Source: Azadirachta indica | Taxonomy: Eukaryota > Streptophyta > Magnoliopsida > Sapindales > Meliaceae | Direction: 5' to 3' | Assembly: GCA_022749755.1 (NCBI GenBank) | Contig: CM040441.1 | Location: forward strand, 14,013,475-14,077,474 | DNA length: 64,000 bases | Shown here: positions 50,414 to 63,089 of the stretch, in pieces | Layout: each line of letters begins with the position of its first letter | How positions within the stretch are numbered: position 1 is the first letter of the stretch | The notes under the pieces: generated by a model | Told to the model about the DNA's origin: nothing | Databases searched by the model: none | What the model saw: only the letters and a program-made list of their open reading frames with translations | Program-made: the position numbers and the translations under genes

Positions 50414-53400
50414 AAATAAAGTCGAGGATGAAATTCTTTAAATCTTTGTTATGTTAAGAGGCAAGTTGTTGGTAGATAATGAGTTTGATTACTGTGTCTG
50501 TATAATAATTATATGGCACCTAGCTGTCATAGTGTTAGCAAATGTTAGCTACTCTTTTGTAAAATATGGTATGCTAAATTTGTGTTGTTGTTATCCTGAG
50601 AAAAAATCTTACATTTATTTACTGTTCTAAATATGAGTGATGTCCGTGGAGACCACATGCGCCTGAACGATGGAAGTTTCTTGGAAATTGCCTGGAAGCG
50701 TTTCAAAGATTACAAGAAAATCTGACTCGACAAGTGACATTAGTCCTTTCGTTATATAGCCCCAAGTAGCCGACTAATTTACCAAGGATTCACGGAACTG
50801 CAGTTTGAAAATAAGTTGTAATATGCTGAAATTTGATGATTGTTGGTAATTTATTGTCTGTTTTTTAGTATCCAAAACCAAAGGATATACTTGTTCTTCA
50901 ATTAAATTTAAAACATTCAATATGCTCTCCTCTAGCAACAAAATTAGTAAGCTTGTGAAGCTTCTTGTGCAGGCTACTACTGCTATACAAGTAACATATA
51001 ATATTATTTGTCGATTGCATCTTAATTATTGAAAATAAGACCAGAATTAAAATGCAGAAATCGGAGTAGGGCTCTATAAACTCTACTGGGTATCTGCCTT
51101 TGGATTGTTGCAGGCTCATCATGATTCATGATGGGTGCATTTGCTGCCACCATCTTTAGAAAACCTCTGGATCATGAGTGATGCTGGAATTGTGGTGATG
51201 AAATTTATAGTAAGGATACAATTTTCAACATAAAATCCATGAGCATAAACTTGAAATTGAGGATTAAAAAAAAAAAGAAAAAAGAAAAGGAAAACATTTC
51301 ACATGAAAGGAGAAAACTACAGATAACTAATAGGAGTACTTATTATTAATTTTAATATTTTTAGGTGAATTTTATTAAAAGAAAACTGTTTCAGGTACCA
51401 AAAATATTGATTCGTTTATCATTCCTCCATTTCCAGATCCTTCTGAAAAGATTTAGAAACACAACGAAAGTGAAATTAAATGTTGGGCTGGGCTTAAAGG
51501 GTAACTGAACTTTCCAAGCCTCCTGCAATTTCAATGGGCCTAAGATTACAACTTCAGAATTTATTACTCCTTTAAAAAAGTTTTTTCTTTTTTTTCAATT
51601 TAATAATTACTAACTTGAGATTTTGTTTAAAAGAAATTCATATCAGAAAAATTTATGGAGCGAATGAAAACAGATGGGGATGGGTTAAGGAGAGAAAGGA
51701 CCCATACCTGAGAGGAAAATCATTTCGTCAAACATGTAAAAGTAAGCCATGTGAGAGGTACTACTACTAGCTAGTAATATACTAAATAGCTTCACTCACA
51801 TCATCATCAAATGGCTGAGATGTGGATGGATAGATATATCCACGGGGTTGGTTATTTTTTCCTCACATCATGACAGGAATGTAATGGAATAGAATGATTT
51901 CTACAACTCGTGTATTTTTTTTTTTTTCCCCTTTTCACTTTGGTAGCACAGAACCCATCAAAAAATAAAAAGAATAAAAATGTGATACGCATCAGTGAAC
52001 TTTTTCAGATTCTCTGCAAAGATTGGGAACATGGGGGGAATTGCATTGCATAGCTGGCTTTCCCACTAGAAAACACAAACACAATCTGGATTTATGTATT
52101 AAATTGGGGTCCATTGCAACAGTCTTTCCCCACATTTTCTTTTCAGGTTCTGCAGACCAAGTTGTTGTAATTGATCAAGGTTGGTGGGTAGTGTTAGTTT
52201 TGGAAGAAACACAACACTTCAAAAAGGAATGGTAGATATAGCCAAATATCATATGGGCTCAAAAGTCTTCAATGAAACGTCTCTTGATTCACATACGGCT
52301 CTTATTTAATTTCTCCCACCAATAATTTAGAGAGATAAAAGGAGGAAGAGCACTTTTCAGCATCATTATTGTCGGTGTTTCTACTTTTTTAGCTCTAGTG
52401 CCTTCAAAGGGTGGCAGCAGCTTAATTTGGTTGGGAGTTTACATCTAGAAGTAGTGGCTGCTGCTTAACTTTTAATTATTCTGATTAGAGGCTTTAATTT
52501 CTTTGGAAACAAATCTCTGATGTTACTTAATGGGGTATGCAGATAACTAGTTTCTTTTTTCATAACAAAAAAATGGGTTCTTAATTATATATCCAACTAT
52601 ATATATTTAAGTAAGTTTTCATTTTAACATTTAATATAATGGATATTAAATTGTTTTTCTCTTCTTATACAAACTGGTTGAACTTTAATATAAGCAATAA
52701 ATTTTCGAAACCAATACATACTCATACATTTAACATCATTGAACACACTTGATCATATGACTTTTATGGGCTATTAAGAATTGCTGCTACCCGAGGGACC
52801 ATGCTCTTAAATTCTCAAAAATCCATGCCTCTACCAAAAGGGACCATCTTGCTGCTCTCGCCTCTAATTCTATATTCTGATACAGAGGACCACTTACAAT
52901 ATATTTTATGTCATATTCTAGTTAATATACAGATAAAAACTTTGGATCCAATTTTGTTGGCACCAAATTTTAAGTTTAATGGGATAATAAGGTGCACAAT
53001 GGTTCTGTTCTTATAAGCAAATTATGTTTTATCTGTTTTGGATTTCAAGCTTCTTTTATCATCATAGTTACCTTTTCATAACAATAAAGAGGTGCTCCTT
53101 TGTTCATTTATTTATTCATCTTTTTAAGCAAAATTAAAGAAAAAGGTGCTAGTGCTTTGTATTTCTCCACACATTTTGCAGTGATTTGATTACTTCTCTC
53201 AAACCCAAAAGTTTGTCCCATAACCCACATTAATTTATGTCTTATCACTCTTTTAGTTGTATTCCTTTAGATTTGGACCAAAAAAAGAAAGAAAGAAATT
53301 TGCTTTTAAAAAGGAATTGGTGGAAAAAAAACATTTTTTGTTATAAAAAATACAAAAAAATTATTCTTTTTTAACATATATATAGAAGGTACTATAAAAT

Positions 53401-54949
53401 CACACCATATACACAATTGTCACACATTGTTGAGAATGATATTGCCATGTAGTCCTCTATGATTAAAATTACTCTACATTATATAATTGTACTCTATAAA
53501 ATAACCAATATTCTTTAATATGTTATTAACTTATCTATAAATAATAATTTTAATAAGCCATGTTGTTCATACTACCACATGATACTATTTAATCAATTCA
53601 CAATTTTTTTTAACAAATTACTACAAAATAGTATAACATATATAATTGTAAAATGAATGACTTTAGAATATATATGTAAACCAAATAATATGATTTATTA
53701 TAACATGTGTTAGAAATGTATGTAGTGTATTTCTTTCAAAGAAAGTATGTGTCTTTATAAAAGGCCCACCTTTGAAAATTGAAATGTACCGACCCACCTT
53801 AAGATAGGGACTAAAATAATCCAAAATCTAAATCCCCACATTTATTTGACAACAATAACCAAAGTTTTTCGATTATTAATACAAAATTTCATATTTCTCT
53901 TTGGACTCCTCTTTTGGCTGCTTGCATTCCATTCCACATAATTTGTATCAAACTATTTTAAATATATTCATAAATCGACTTGTTGGATAATATCTCCTAA
54001 TAATTGTTCTTTATGACATGGGCCATGTGCAATCAACTCAATAAAAAACAAGTTTTATAACTTGCATTAATTTATATAGTCTTGAAAGTTAAAAAGAATT
54101 TGATTATAATAAATAAAAAATGTATTAATGCATGTAGCCATGATGAAGCAACCTTCACTTACATTGCTGTTTATATATATAATGAGAATCCAATTGCTGT
54201 AGACATTTGTTGAATTGCAACAAATAAGTCAATGGTCAGAGTCAGTAATCAGCAGCTGGCTTCATTATTTGTCTGTAGAGTATGGATCATCTTTGATATT
54301 ATTCAAGTTAATTTTATATTAAAAATATTTTTTTCAATTAATAAAAAAAATAAACATAAACATAATATTTAAATATATATATATATCTATTTCATTAAAA
54401 GTCAGTTAATAAAATTAATGATTTAACAGTTATTTCCCAAAATAAGTTTTTTTTTTTTGCAAAAATATATCTACTTTAAAATTTTAAAGATATTAACTGT
54501 TAAATTATTACTTTTTACTAATAAAATTTTTAATAAAATCTTATGACAAGGGCTTAAGTGAAAAAGATATTAATTATGTTATTATTTATAATTTTATTAA
54601 AATTTAAGTACTGACACAGACATTTTTAGAAAACCAAGAAAGAACATTTTTGAGATCCTAAGCAAAGCAAGGGTGGATCAGTAAGTTAGAAGTTCATCAA
54701 ATGTCCACATTGAAAGTAACGACAGAAGTAAGAGGACAGCAAAAACTAAAGATGTGACCGTTTCCTAGATTATCTATTAATTAATTTCATTCTACAGTAA
54801 ACTGAAGGCTGAAGCAAGCTTGTTTACTTTTGATGTACATATGCAGTATATACATGATACATATTGAACAGTATAAAAGCTTACCTTGTTCGTCAAATTA
54901 CAGTATCTATCAGTGTTTTTACAGTTCACTGAACCAAACTTAGGATATA
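50414..54949. other. Spacer between TSO1-like and NET1-like genes
   Basis: The first 200-400 bases are the 3' untranslated region of the TSO1-like gene. The rest is AT-rich, with TA and A/T runs, and shows no frame with family features. The open frames near 52.0 and 52.8 kb look random. Confidence 0.45.
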
Positions 54950-56166
54950 ATGCGCAGAACCCATTTTAGGGACAGAGTAGATCAGAGTGTGTGTGTGTGA
55001 GAGTCAGAGAAAGAAAATGGGGTGACGTAAGACTATTTGCAGCTGGAGGCTTACTATCGCAGCTGCTCAACAGTTTTTTTCATTCTTTTGGTATGTGCTT
55101 GATCTAGATGGTTCATCAAAAAATCAGTTTTTTGCAGTTTTTGTTGAGACCCTTTTGGCTAAAGTTTTTTTTTTTTTTTGTTTTTCTGTTCTCTTCTCTT
55201 GAATGGTAGTTTGTTAGGCGATCAGAACCGATCACCTGATTTTATTCATTTGCTAAGTTTTGATCTTGCTATTAGTAAAAAATAATTTTTGTATGCTGTT
55301 CCTGGAGAACCTTCTCTGCTTATGGTGTATTCTTCTATGTTTCTCAGAGTTGTTGTATTGCTTGCTGATCAGGACTTACTTATCACCGTTTCTCCGCTGT
55401 TGGTAAGTACTTGATCTTATGATGTATTTGACAACTATTTAAAGAGTTCCAAATAATGCTTTTGTGCTTATTCGAGTGGAGATGGGTTCTTGAATTTTTC
55501 CCGAAAATATTGGGTTTTTCTGATGATTTCCTTTTTGTTTAATCACTTCCATTGTATTTTCATGATCAAGTACCTGGAATGCTGCATATTAATGTGTTTT
55601 TACATCTTGCTTTTCTAGAAATCAAATGACGCCTTTTGTGTTTGCAAGTTCAATTCCTGGATATTATACATTTATTACTTATGAATGCTATTATGTATGC
55701 CATTAACCTTAATTTTTCAGTATCTTCTCTATATATAGAATTTAAGATCTAATTCAGTGCCTCTAATTTTCTCCGGATCAGTGTGCATCTGATTTGCTAT
55801 ATTGCTGGATACTGAAGTAAGGAGCTGTACTTGCTACAGTTGATAAGTGGTGGTGCTCAATTAAGCAGGTATTCCCCAATATACTTTTAAGAGTTAACAA
55901 TCTTTCCATTCCACTGTCTAAAGAAGTTGAATTGAACAAGCTGTTTCTGAAAACCATTTATTTTTACAGTTACTTGATTATGCTGGTGAGTGTTCAAGGA
56001 ATGGGGCATGCTGATCTATAAAGGCTCTTTATAGATATAAATGGCTGCAGGAATCTGTTAAGTTGCTATTCTGGCCTGGATATATTACCTGGGTTTTTAT
56101 TTCTGGTCTAAGCACCAGGCCTTTGCTACGTCCAGACCAGTTGCATTATTACTGATTGCTGGAGTC
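54950..56166 (+). promoter_or_regulatory. Spliced 5' leader of NET1-like gene with short upstream ORFs
   Basis: A leader-like region with a GT microsatellite at about 54,987-54,999. Good donors follow at about 55,090 (GTATGTGC), 55,399 (GTAAGTAC) and 55,869 (GTATTCCC), which suggests several leader exons and introns. The last leader exon runs into the start codon at 56167 and contains three tiny upstream ORFs at 56001-56021, 56008-56034 and 56041-56061. Borders need transcripts. Confidence 0.45.
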
Positions 56167-59100
56167 ATGGCAACTTTGCTACATCAGGAGTCTAGGCGCA
56201 TGTATTCTTGGTGGTGGGACAGTCACATTAGCCCAAGGAATTCAAAATGGCTTCAGGAAAATCTTACAGGTATTCAGTTTCTTCAAAAATGTTTGTGGGT
56301 AACCATGTTTCAGCAATAATAGTTTATGCATAAGAACAATTGGATAATATCGTGATCCTATTTTATAGTTTTCCTGATGATTGATCAACCAAGAGTCATC
56401 TTGTATATGAACTGATTGCAACCTAATTTAGCAACATTTATCTTTTGACCAGTTCATTTCAATCTCTTTCAATATTCAAAAATTGATTATTACATCAAAT
56501 TCTGTTTGGCCACTGTAAAAAGCCAAAGTTTTCTGAGGATCAGGTATTATGCTATCTATTTTGCTGGTTGATGAGATAAATTGCTATGCAAAGAAAAAAA
56601 AGCATTTGGTGCTCTCATAGAAGAATCCTGACACAACATGTTACAAATTGGGGGTCTAAATTCTTTTATTTTGGATACTGATGCAGGAAATGAACCATTA
56701 ACATAGAAGTCTTGATTTAATGTTTCAGTCTTAGCTCATTATCTGTATTCTCCAAGAAGTGATTTAATGTTCTGGTTTTTACACTGTAATACAATGCCAT
56801 TTACAAATGCTGTTCTTATCTTGTAAGACTAGTACAATTCCTTGTTTCGGCATGTGTTTCCATCAGTATTCTTAATTATTACTTCTTTCATGGAGGAAAA
56901 ATGATTCTGCTATACTCAACACTAGATGAAACCTATTTATGTGAGACTGCATTTAAGCCAAGTGCTTGTCTTCTCGCATATATCTTTCTAGGATCAAATA
57001 TTTACATGTAAAACTAGAGACTTCAAACAATCATTTTGTTTGCCAACATTGACATGAACATACATCTGGATGATCCAATAATGCCATCTTGTGTTCCATA
57101 GGTTCATAATCCAATCATAAGATTTTTAAAGGCAGTAGCATTGTAATGATTGCCAGTGGAATATCTCATAGCAAGCTAGATAAATTCTTTTCCATTTATG
57201 AAAAGTATAAAGTATAAAAAACTATAAGTTAATGTGTGCACAATATATATTCAAAACTATAAGTTAATCCTATTCAATTGATTTTGAATCTGATAAAATA
57301 GATATGGATGCCAAAGTCAAAGCAATGATCAAGCTCATTGAAGAAGATGCAGATTCTTTTGCAAGAAGGGCAGAAATGTACTATAAGAAACGTCCAGAGC
57401 TCATGAAATTGGTTGAGGAGTTCTACCGAGCTTACCGTGCATTAGCAGAGAGATATGATCATGCAACTGGAGAGCTCCGCCAGGCCCATCGAACCATGGC
57501 TGAAGCATTTCCCAACCAAGTACCCTATGTACTACCTGATGATTCAACTCCAGGCTCATCTGGTCCTGAGGGTGAGCCTCACACACCAGAAATGCTGCAT
57601 CCAATACGTGCACTGCTTGACCCAGATGACTTGCATAAAGATGCATTGGGTCTCTCATCAACCAATTTACATTCTTTAAAAAAGAATGGAGGGTATTCAG
57701 ATGAATCAGAATCTGGCATAAGTAAAAGGGGCCTGAAGCAACTAAACGAGATGTTTGGTTCAGGAGGAATAGTGCCGCACGATTCAAAAGTTCCAGAAGG
57801 AAGGATGAAAAAGGGCTTGAATGTTCGTGAAGCAGAAGATAAGTCCTCTCATTTTTCAAGTGTGAACCAGAATAACAAAACCCAGAATCTTTCGGATTCT
57901 GAGCATGCAGGTAAAGCTGAAAGTGAAGTTGAAACCTTAAAGAAAACTCTTGCAGAGATTGAAGCCGAAAAGCAAGCCATTCTTCATCAGTACCAGCAGA
58001 GTTTGCAGAATTTTTCTAGCCTGGAGAGGGAACTTAATCATGCACAAAAGGATGCTGGAGGGCTTGACGAACGAGCTAGCAAAACAGACATTGAGATTAA
58101 AGTGTTGAAGGAAGCACTTCTTAAATTAGAAGCTGAGAGGGATGCGGGACTTCTTCAGTACAATCGTTGTTTGGAAAGAATATCTACTTTGGAGACTATG
58201 ATCTCCCAAGCCCAAGAGGATTCAAAAGGACTTAATGAACGAGCTTCTAAAGCAGAAATCGAAGCTCAAAATCTCAAGCAAGAACTTTCCAGATTAGAGA
58301 CTGAAAAGGAAGCCGGTTTTCTTCAGTACAAGCAATGTCTTGAGATGATATATGCATTGGAGCATAAAATCTCACTTGCTGAGGAAAATGCCAGACTGCT
58401 TAATGAACAAACTGGAAAAGCAGAAACTGAAATTGAAGCACTGAAGCAAGCTCTTGCTAGAGTTAATGAAGAGAAAGAAGCAATAGCTTTCAGGTATGAG
58501 CAATGTTTGGAGAAAATAGCTCAAATGGAGAGTGAAATTTTTTATGCCCAAGAGGATGCCAAACGACTGAAAAGTGAAATTCTTATGGGGGCTGAAAAAT
58601 TGAGGACTGTGGAACAACATTGTGTTCTGTTGGAGAGATCAAACCAATCTCTGCAGGTGGAGGCAGAAAGCCTGGTACAGAAGATAGCAATGAAGGATCA
58701 AGAACTTTCTCAGAAGCAGAAAGAGCTGGAGAATCTTCAGGCTTTGCTGCAGGATGAGCACTCACGGTTTGTCGAAGTTGAAGCTACTCTTCAGGCTTTG
58801 CAGCGGTTGCACACTCAATCTCAAGAGGAGCAGCAAGCGCTGACATTGGAGCTTCAAAATAAGCTTCAGACCCTGAAGGACTTGGAGATAAGCAACCATT
58901 GTTTTGAGGAAGACATCAAGCGGATTAAAAATGAAAACCAGAGCCTGATTGAATTGACCAATTCTTCTAGTGGTTCAATACAAAACCTACAAAATGAAAT
59001 TTCTTACTTGAAGGAGTTGAAAGAGAAACTCGAAAAGGAGATTGTGCTACAAGTGGACAAAAGTAATGCCCTTCAGCTAGAGGTTCATCATTTGAAGGAG

Positions 59101-62100
59101 GAAATTATGGGCTTAAGTAGGCGATATCAGGCTTTAGTGGAGCAAGTGCTGTCGGTAGGTTTGAATCCTGAACACCTTGAGTCATCTGTAAGCGAATTGC
59201 AAGATGAGAACTCAAAGCTGAAAGAAGTCTGCAAAAAGCAAGGAGATGAGAAAGAAGTTCTACACGAGAAGTTGAGGAACATGGACAATCTTTTGAATAA
59301 GAATGCTGCTCTGGAGTGTTCTCTGTCAGAAATGAATGGCAAGTTAGAAGGGACAAGGGAGAGGATGAAGGAAATGCAGGAGTCCTGCCAGTTTTTACGA
59401 GAAGAAAAATCCTCTCTTGTAGCTGAGAAATCCACCCTGCTTTCTCAGTTACAAATTATGACTGAGAATATGCAGAAGCTATTGGAGACAAATGTCTTGC
59501 TAGAGAAATCTCTTGCTGGTGCAAATGTTGAGCTTGAAGGTCTGCGGGCAAAGTCAAAAAGCTTAGAAGATTTCTGCCGGTTGCTAAAAAATGAGAAATC
59601 CAATCTTCTAAGTGAAAAGAGCACCCTAGTATCTCAGTTGGAAAATGTTGAGAAAAGACTTGGAAGCCTGGAGAAGAGATTTACCAAATTAGAAGAGAAA
59701 TATGCTGATCTGGAAAAAGAGAAAAAATCCACACTTAGTCAAGTAGAAGAACTACGGGATTCACTCAATGCTGAGCAACAAGAGCGGGCAGATTATGTTA
59801 ATTTAAGCGAGTCCCGGATGGCAGATCTGGAAAGCCTTGTCCATCTACTGCAAGAAGAAACAAGATTAACGAAGAAAGAATTTGAAGAAGAACTGGATAA
59901 AGCTGTAAAAGCACAAGTTGAGATCTTCATTTTGCAGAAGTTTATAAAAGATCTGGAAGAAAAGAACTTATCTCTGTTGATAGAATGTCAAAAGCATGTT
60001 GAGGCCTCCAAATTGTCCAATAAATTGATATCAGAGTTGGAGACTGAAAATCTGGAGCAGCAGGTGGAAACAGAATTCTTGTTGCATGAACTTGAAAAGC
60101 TAAGGGCAGGGATTTATCAAGTTTTGAGGGTTCTTCAGTTTGATCCTGTTAATTGGCAGGAAGACAAGATTGAACAAGGGCAAATTCCTATTCCACGTAT
60201 TTTGGACAATATAGGGAACCTAAAAAGTTCACTCTTGGAAAACGAGGATGAGAAGCAGCAACTTCTAGTTGAGAACTCTGTGCTTCTGACATTAATTGGA
60301 CAGCTTAAATTAGATGGAGCTGAGCAGGAGTCAGAGAAGAAAATCTTTGAGCAGGAGCTTATGATCATGTCTGAGCAGCGTATGATGCTTCAAAAAGATA
60401 AGGACGAGCTCCTTGAGATGAACAGGCAGTTAATGTTGGAAGTAAGCGAGGGAGTTCAACGGCAGGATGCATTAAAGGCAGAATTTGAAACTCAGTGTCT
60501 AAAGCTGGCAAGCTTGCAGGAGGCTTACCTGTCATTACAAGAAGAGAATTCCAAGCTGCTTGAAGAAGACAGACTTTTGCTTAAGAGATTTTTGGCCTTG
60601 AAACAGGAAATGTGTGTTCTTGAAGAGGAAAATGGTGTTATTCTCCATGAAGCTCTAGATCTTGGTAACCTCTCTATGGTTTTCAAGAGCTTTGGCATTG
60701 AGAAAGCTGAGGAAGCTAAAGCACTTGCTGAAGATATCAGCCTTCTCCATGTAATTAGCAGTGACCTCAAGGAGAAGGTTGAATCATTGGAGAAGAAGTT
60801 GGAAATGAAAGAAGCAGAAGGTCTTCGCCTGAACGAAACAGTTGATATGTTGCGCACAGAGCTGCAAGAAGTCAAATACCTCAATGATGAATTACATAAT
60901 CAAATTTTTACTGGTGAGGATTCTCTGAGACAGAAGGCTGCAGAGCTTTTAGAAGCAGAACTGAAGCTCAAGGCTACACATAATTTGAATGCTGAATTGT
61001 GTAGAACTATTGAGGTTCTGAAGATGGAATATGAAGAACTAAAACTTATTAAAGAAAATGTAGAGAGGAGAATTCTTGAAATATCTGTAGATTGTGCAAA
61101 ACAGAAAAAGGAAATTGAGTTCCTCCATGAAGTAAATAAAAGTTTGGAATGTGAAGTGGGTATATTGCGTGAGGAGATTGAAGAACAAAAGATTAAAGAA
61201 GTCTATTTGAGTTCTGAATTGCAGGAGAGAAGCAATGAGTTTGAACTCTGGGAGGCCGAGGCTTCATCATTTTATTTCGATCTACAAATCTCCTCCACCC
61301 GAGAAGTTCTGCTTGAAAATAAAGTGCATGAGCTAACCGAAGTTTGTGAAAGTCTTGGAGATGAATGTGCAACAAATGGTTTGGAGACCAAACAGATGAA
61401 AGAAAGAGTTGGCTTCTTGGAAAGTGAAATTGGACAATTGAAGTCTCAGTTGTCTTCATATGTTCCTGTTATAGCTTCCCTCAAGGGTAACATAGCATCT
61501 CTTGAGCAGAATGTCCTTCGTCAGATAAAGGGTTGCCTGGCAGGCAACAGAGAACAAACGGTAATGTCCTTTTCTCCTCTTAATAACACTGCAAATCAGC
61601 ATTTTGAATGTAAGAACAATGATTTCTTTTTCCATTTTGTCAAAACCCTTTCTGTTACCATAACAAGACAGAGTTAATCTACTAAATGCTAACGTAAGGC
61701 TTCTACTTTAGAAACTAGATCATATGACTTGACAATCTCTATAAAATCCACCCTTAGAAATTGTGTAAAGAGTTGTGCTTGCACTCACAAGTTTCTGTTG
61801 TATGGAACATGCTGAGTCATTTAATGGAATGGATCTTTGTGTCTTTTGTATCATTAATTCTGCCATCTAGATTTTGTGCATAATAATAAAATGTCTTTTA
61901 ACTGTGTCTACAGACTTCAGAAACGGCTGGTCAACTTCATCAAACAAACTGTCAAGAAATTGAAGTTAAAACCACTGAGGTAACACATGGAATTTTGGAG
62001 TTGCAAGAGATCCAGACTAGGATTGAAGCAGTTGAAAAGGCATTAGTTGAAGAAATTGAAAGGAGAGCAATGCAAAAAAGTGTAAACACCAGCATCAAAG

Positions 62101-63089
62101 TGGAAAATCAAATAACAAAACCTGAAGATTTGAAGTTAAGAAGCACCTCGCGTCAAGAAAAAGACTTCCAGAAGGGAGAAATAGAACTTGAGGGCAACCT
62201 TGCTGATAGCCTAGAGCCGCAGAAGAGTACACCTGAATCCTCCGAAGTAAGGAATAGGACATTAATGAAAGACATTCCACTTGATCAAGTTTCTGATTGC
62301 TCTTTCTATCAAAAAAGCAGAGGAGAGAATGGTGGATCCAATGATCAGATGCTTGGATTATGGGAATGTGCTGAGCAAGACTGTGACTTTGATCCTGTAG
62401 TCAATGACAGACAAAAGCGGCCAGCAGCACCAGTTGCGAATATCCCTGTAAGTCATCAGTCCAAAGCTGTGGGCCAGAAGAATCTCTCTTCAGAATTAGA
62501 AGTTGAGAAGGAATTGGGTGTTGACAAGCTAGAGGTATCCAGAAGCAATGGAGACCCAAAAAAAGAAGGGAACAAGAGAAAGATCTTGGAGAGACTTGCA
62601 TCTGACGCTCAGAAATTGACAAGTCTTCAGACAACGGTGCAAGATTTGAAAACGAAGCTGGAGATGAACAAGAGAAGCAAGAAGGCCAATGATCCCGAAT
62701 ATGAGAGCTTGAAAAGACAGTTAAAAGAAGTTGAAGAGTCTGTTGTTGAGCTGGCGGGTAAGAATGATCAATTGACAAGAGATACTGAAGAGAGTCTCTC
62801 CCCTGCAGAGTTGGAAGAGGCTGGAAATATTGGCAGAAACAAGGTGACTGAAGAGGCACGAAAACGATCAGAAAAGATTGGTCGACTGCAGCTTGAAGTG
62901 GAAAGCATCCACTACATTTTGCTGAAACTGGAGGATGAAAGTAAAGCCAAAGGGAAATACAAGTTTTTGGAAAGTAGAACAGGTGCCCTGCTAAGGGACT
63001 TCATTTCCAGTGGTGGGAGAAGCAACGGTGGAAGGAGGAAGAAGGCCTGTTTGTGTGGCTGTATGAGACCTTCAACTAATGGAGACTGA
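56167..63089 (+). CDS. NET1A: NETWORKED 1-type actin-binding protein (NAB domain)
   Basis: Plant membrane-associated actin-binding protein; Arabidopsis NET1A marks actin at the plasma membrane and plasmodesmata. Three coding exons, 56167-56269, 57302-61560 and 61914-63089, join in frame to 1845 residues (NET1A has about 1730). The N-terminal NAB domain (about residues 5-90) shows [11 protein letters not shown], then [17 protein letters not shown] and the [14 protein letters not shown] block. A linker of about 100 residues follows, then nearly continuous heptad coiled coil to the end, with a basic-Cys tail (KKACLCGCM). Four tandem 56-residue units start at 57934. The third exon begins at 61914, not at the Met at 61995. 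Choice of NET1A over NET1B rests on gene neighbours; the Arabidopsis pair arose after this lineage split. Confidence 0.93.
57934..58595 (+). repeat. Four 168-bp coding repeats (56 residues, 8 heptads)
   Basis: Units begin at 57934, 58102, 58270 and 58438, exactly 168 bases apart, the fourth incomplete. Each encodes LK-x-x-L at the start, then a QY or RY pair, the E-x-x-[IL] segment with A-Q-x-D, and in the first three a D/N-E-[RQ] block. Eight heptads per unit keep the coiled-coil register, so copies could be gained or lost without breaking it. Confidence 0.8.

Noticed and set aside
57401..57859. Minus-strand frames inside the NET1-like gene (also at 58.4, 59.1-59.4, 60.1-60.9 and 61.2-61.5 kb)
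   Set aside because: They are antisense shadows of a coiled-coil coding exon, whose codon bias suppresses stops on the other strand.
61995..63089. Separate gene starting at the Met at 61995
   Set aside because: The exon opens at an acceptor ending at 61913 and continues the NET1-like protein in frame from 61560, so this Met is internal.
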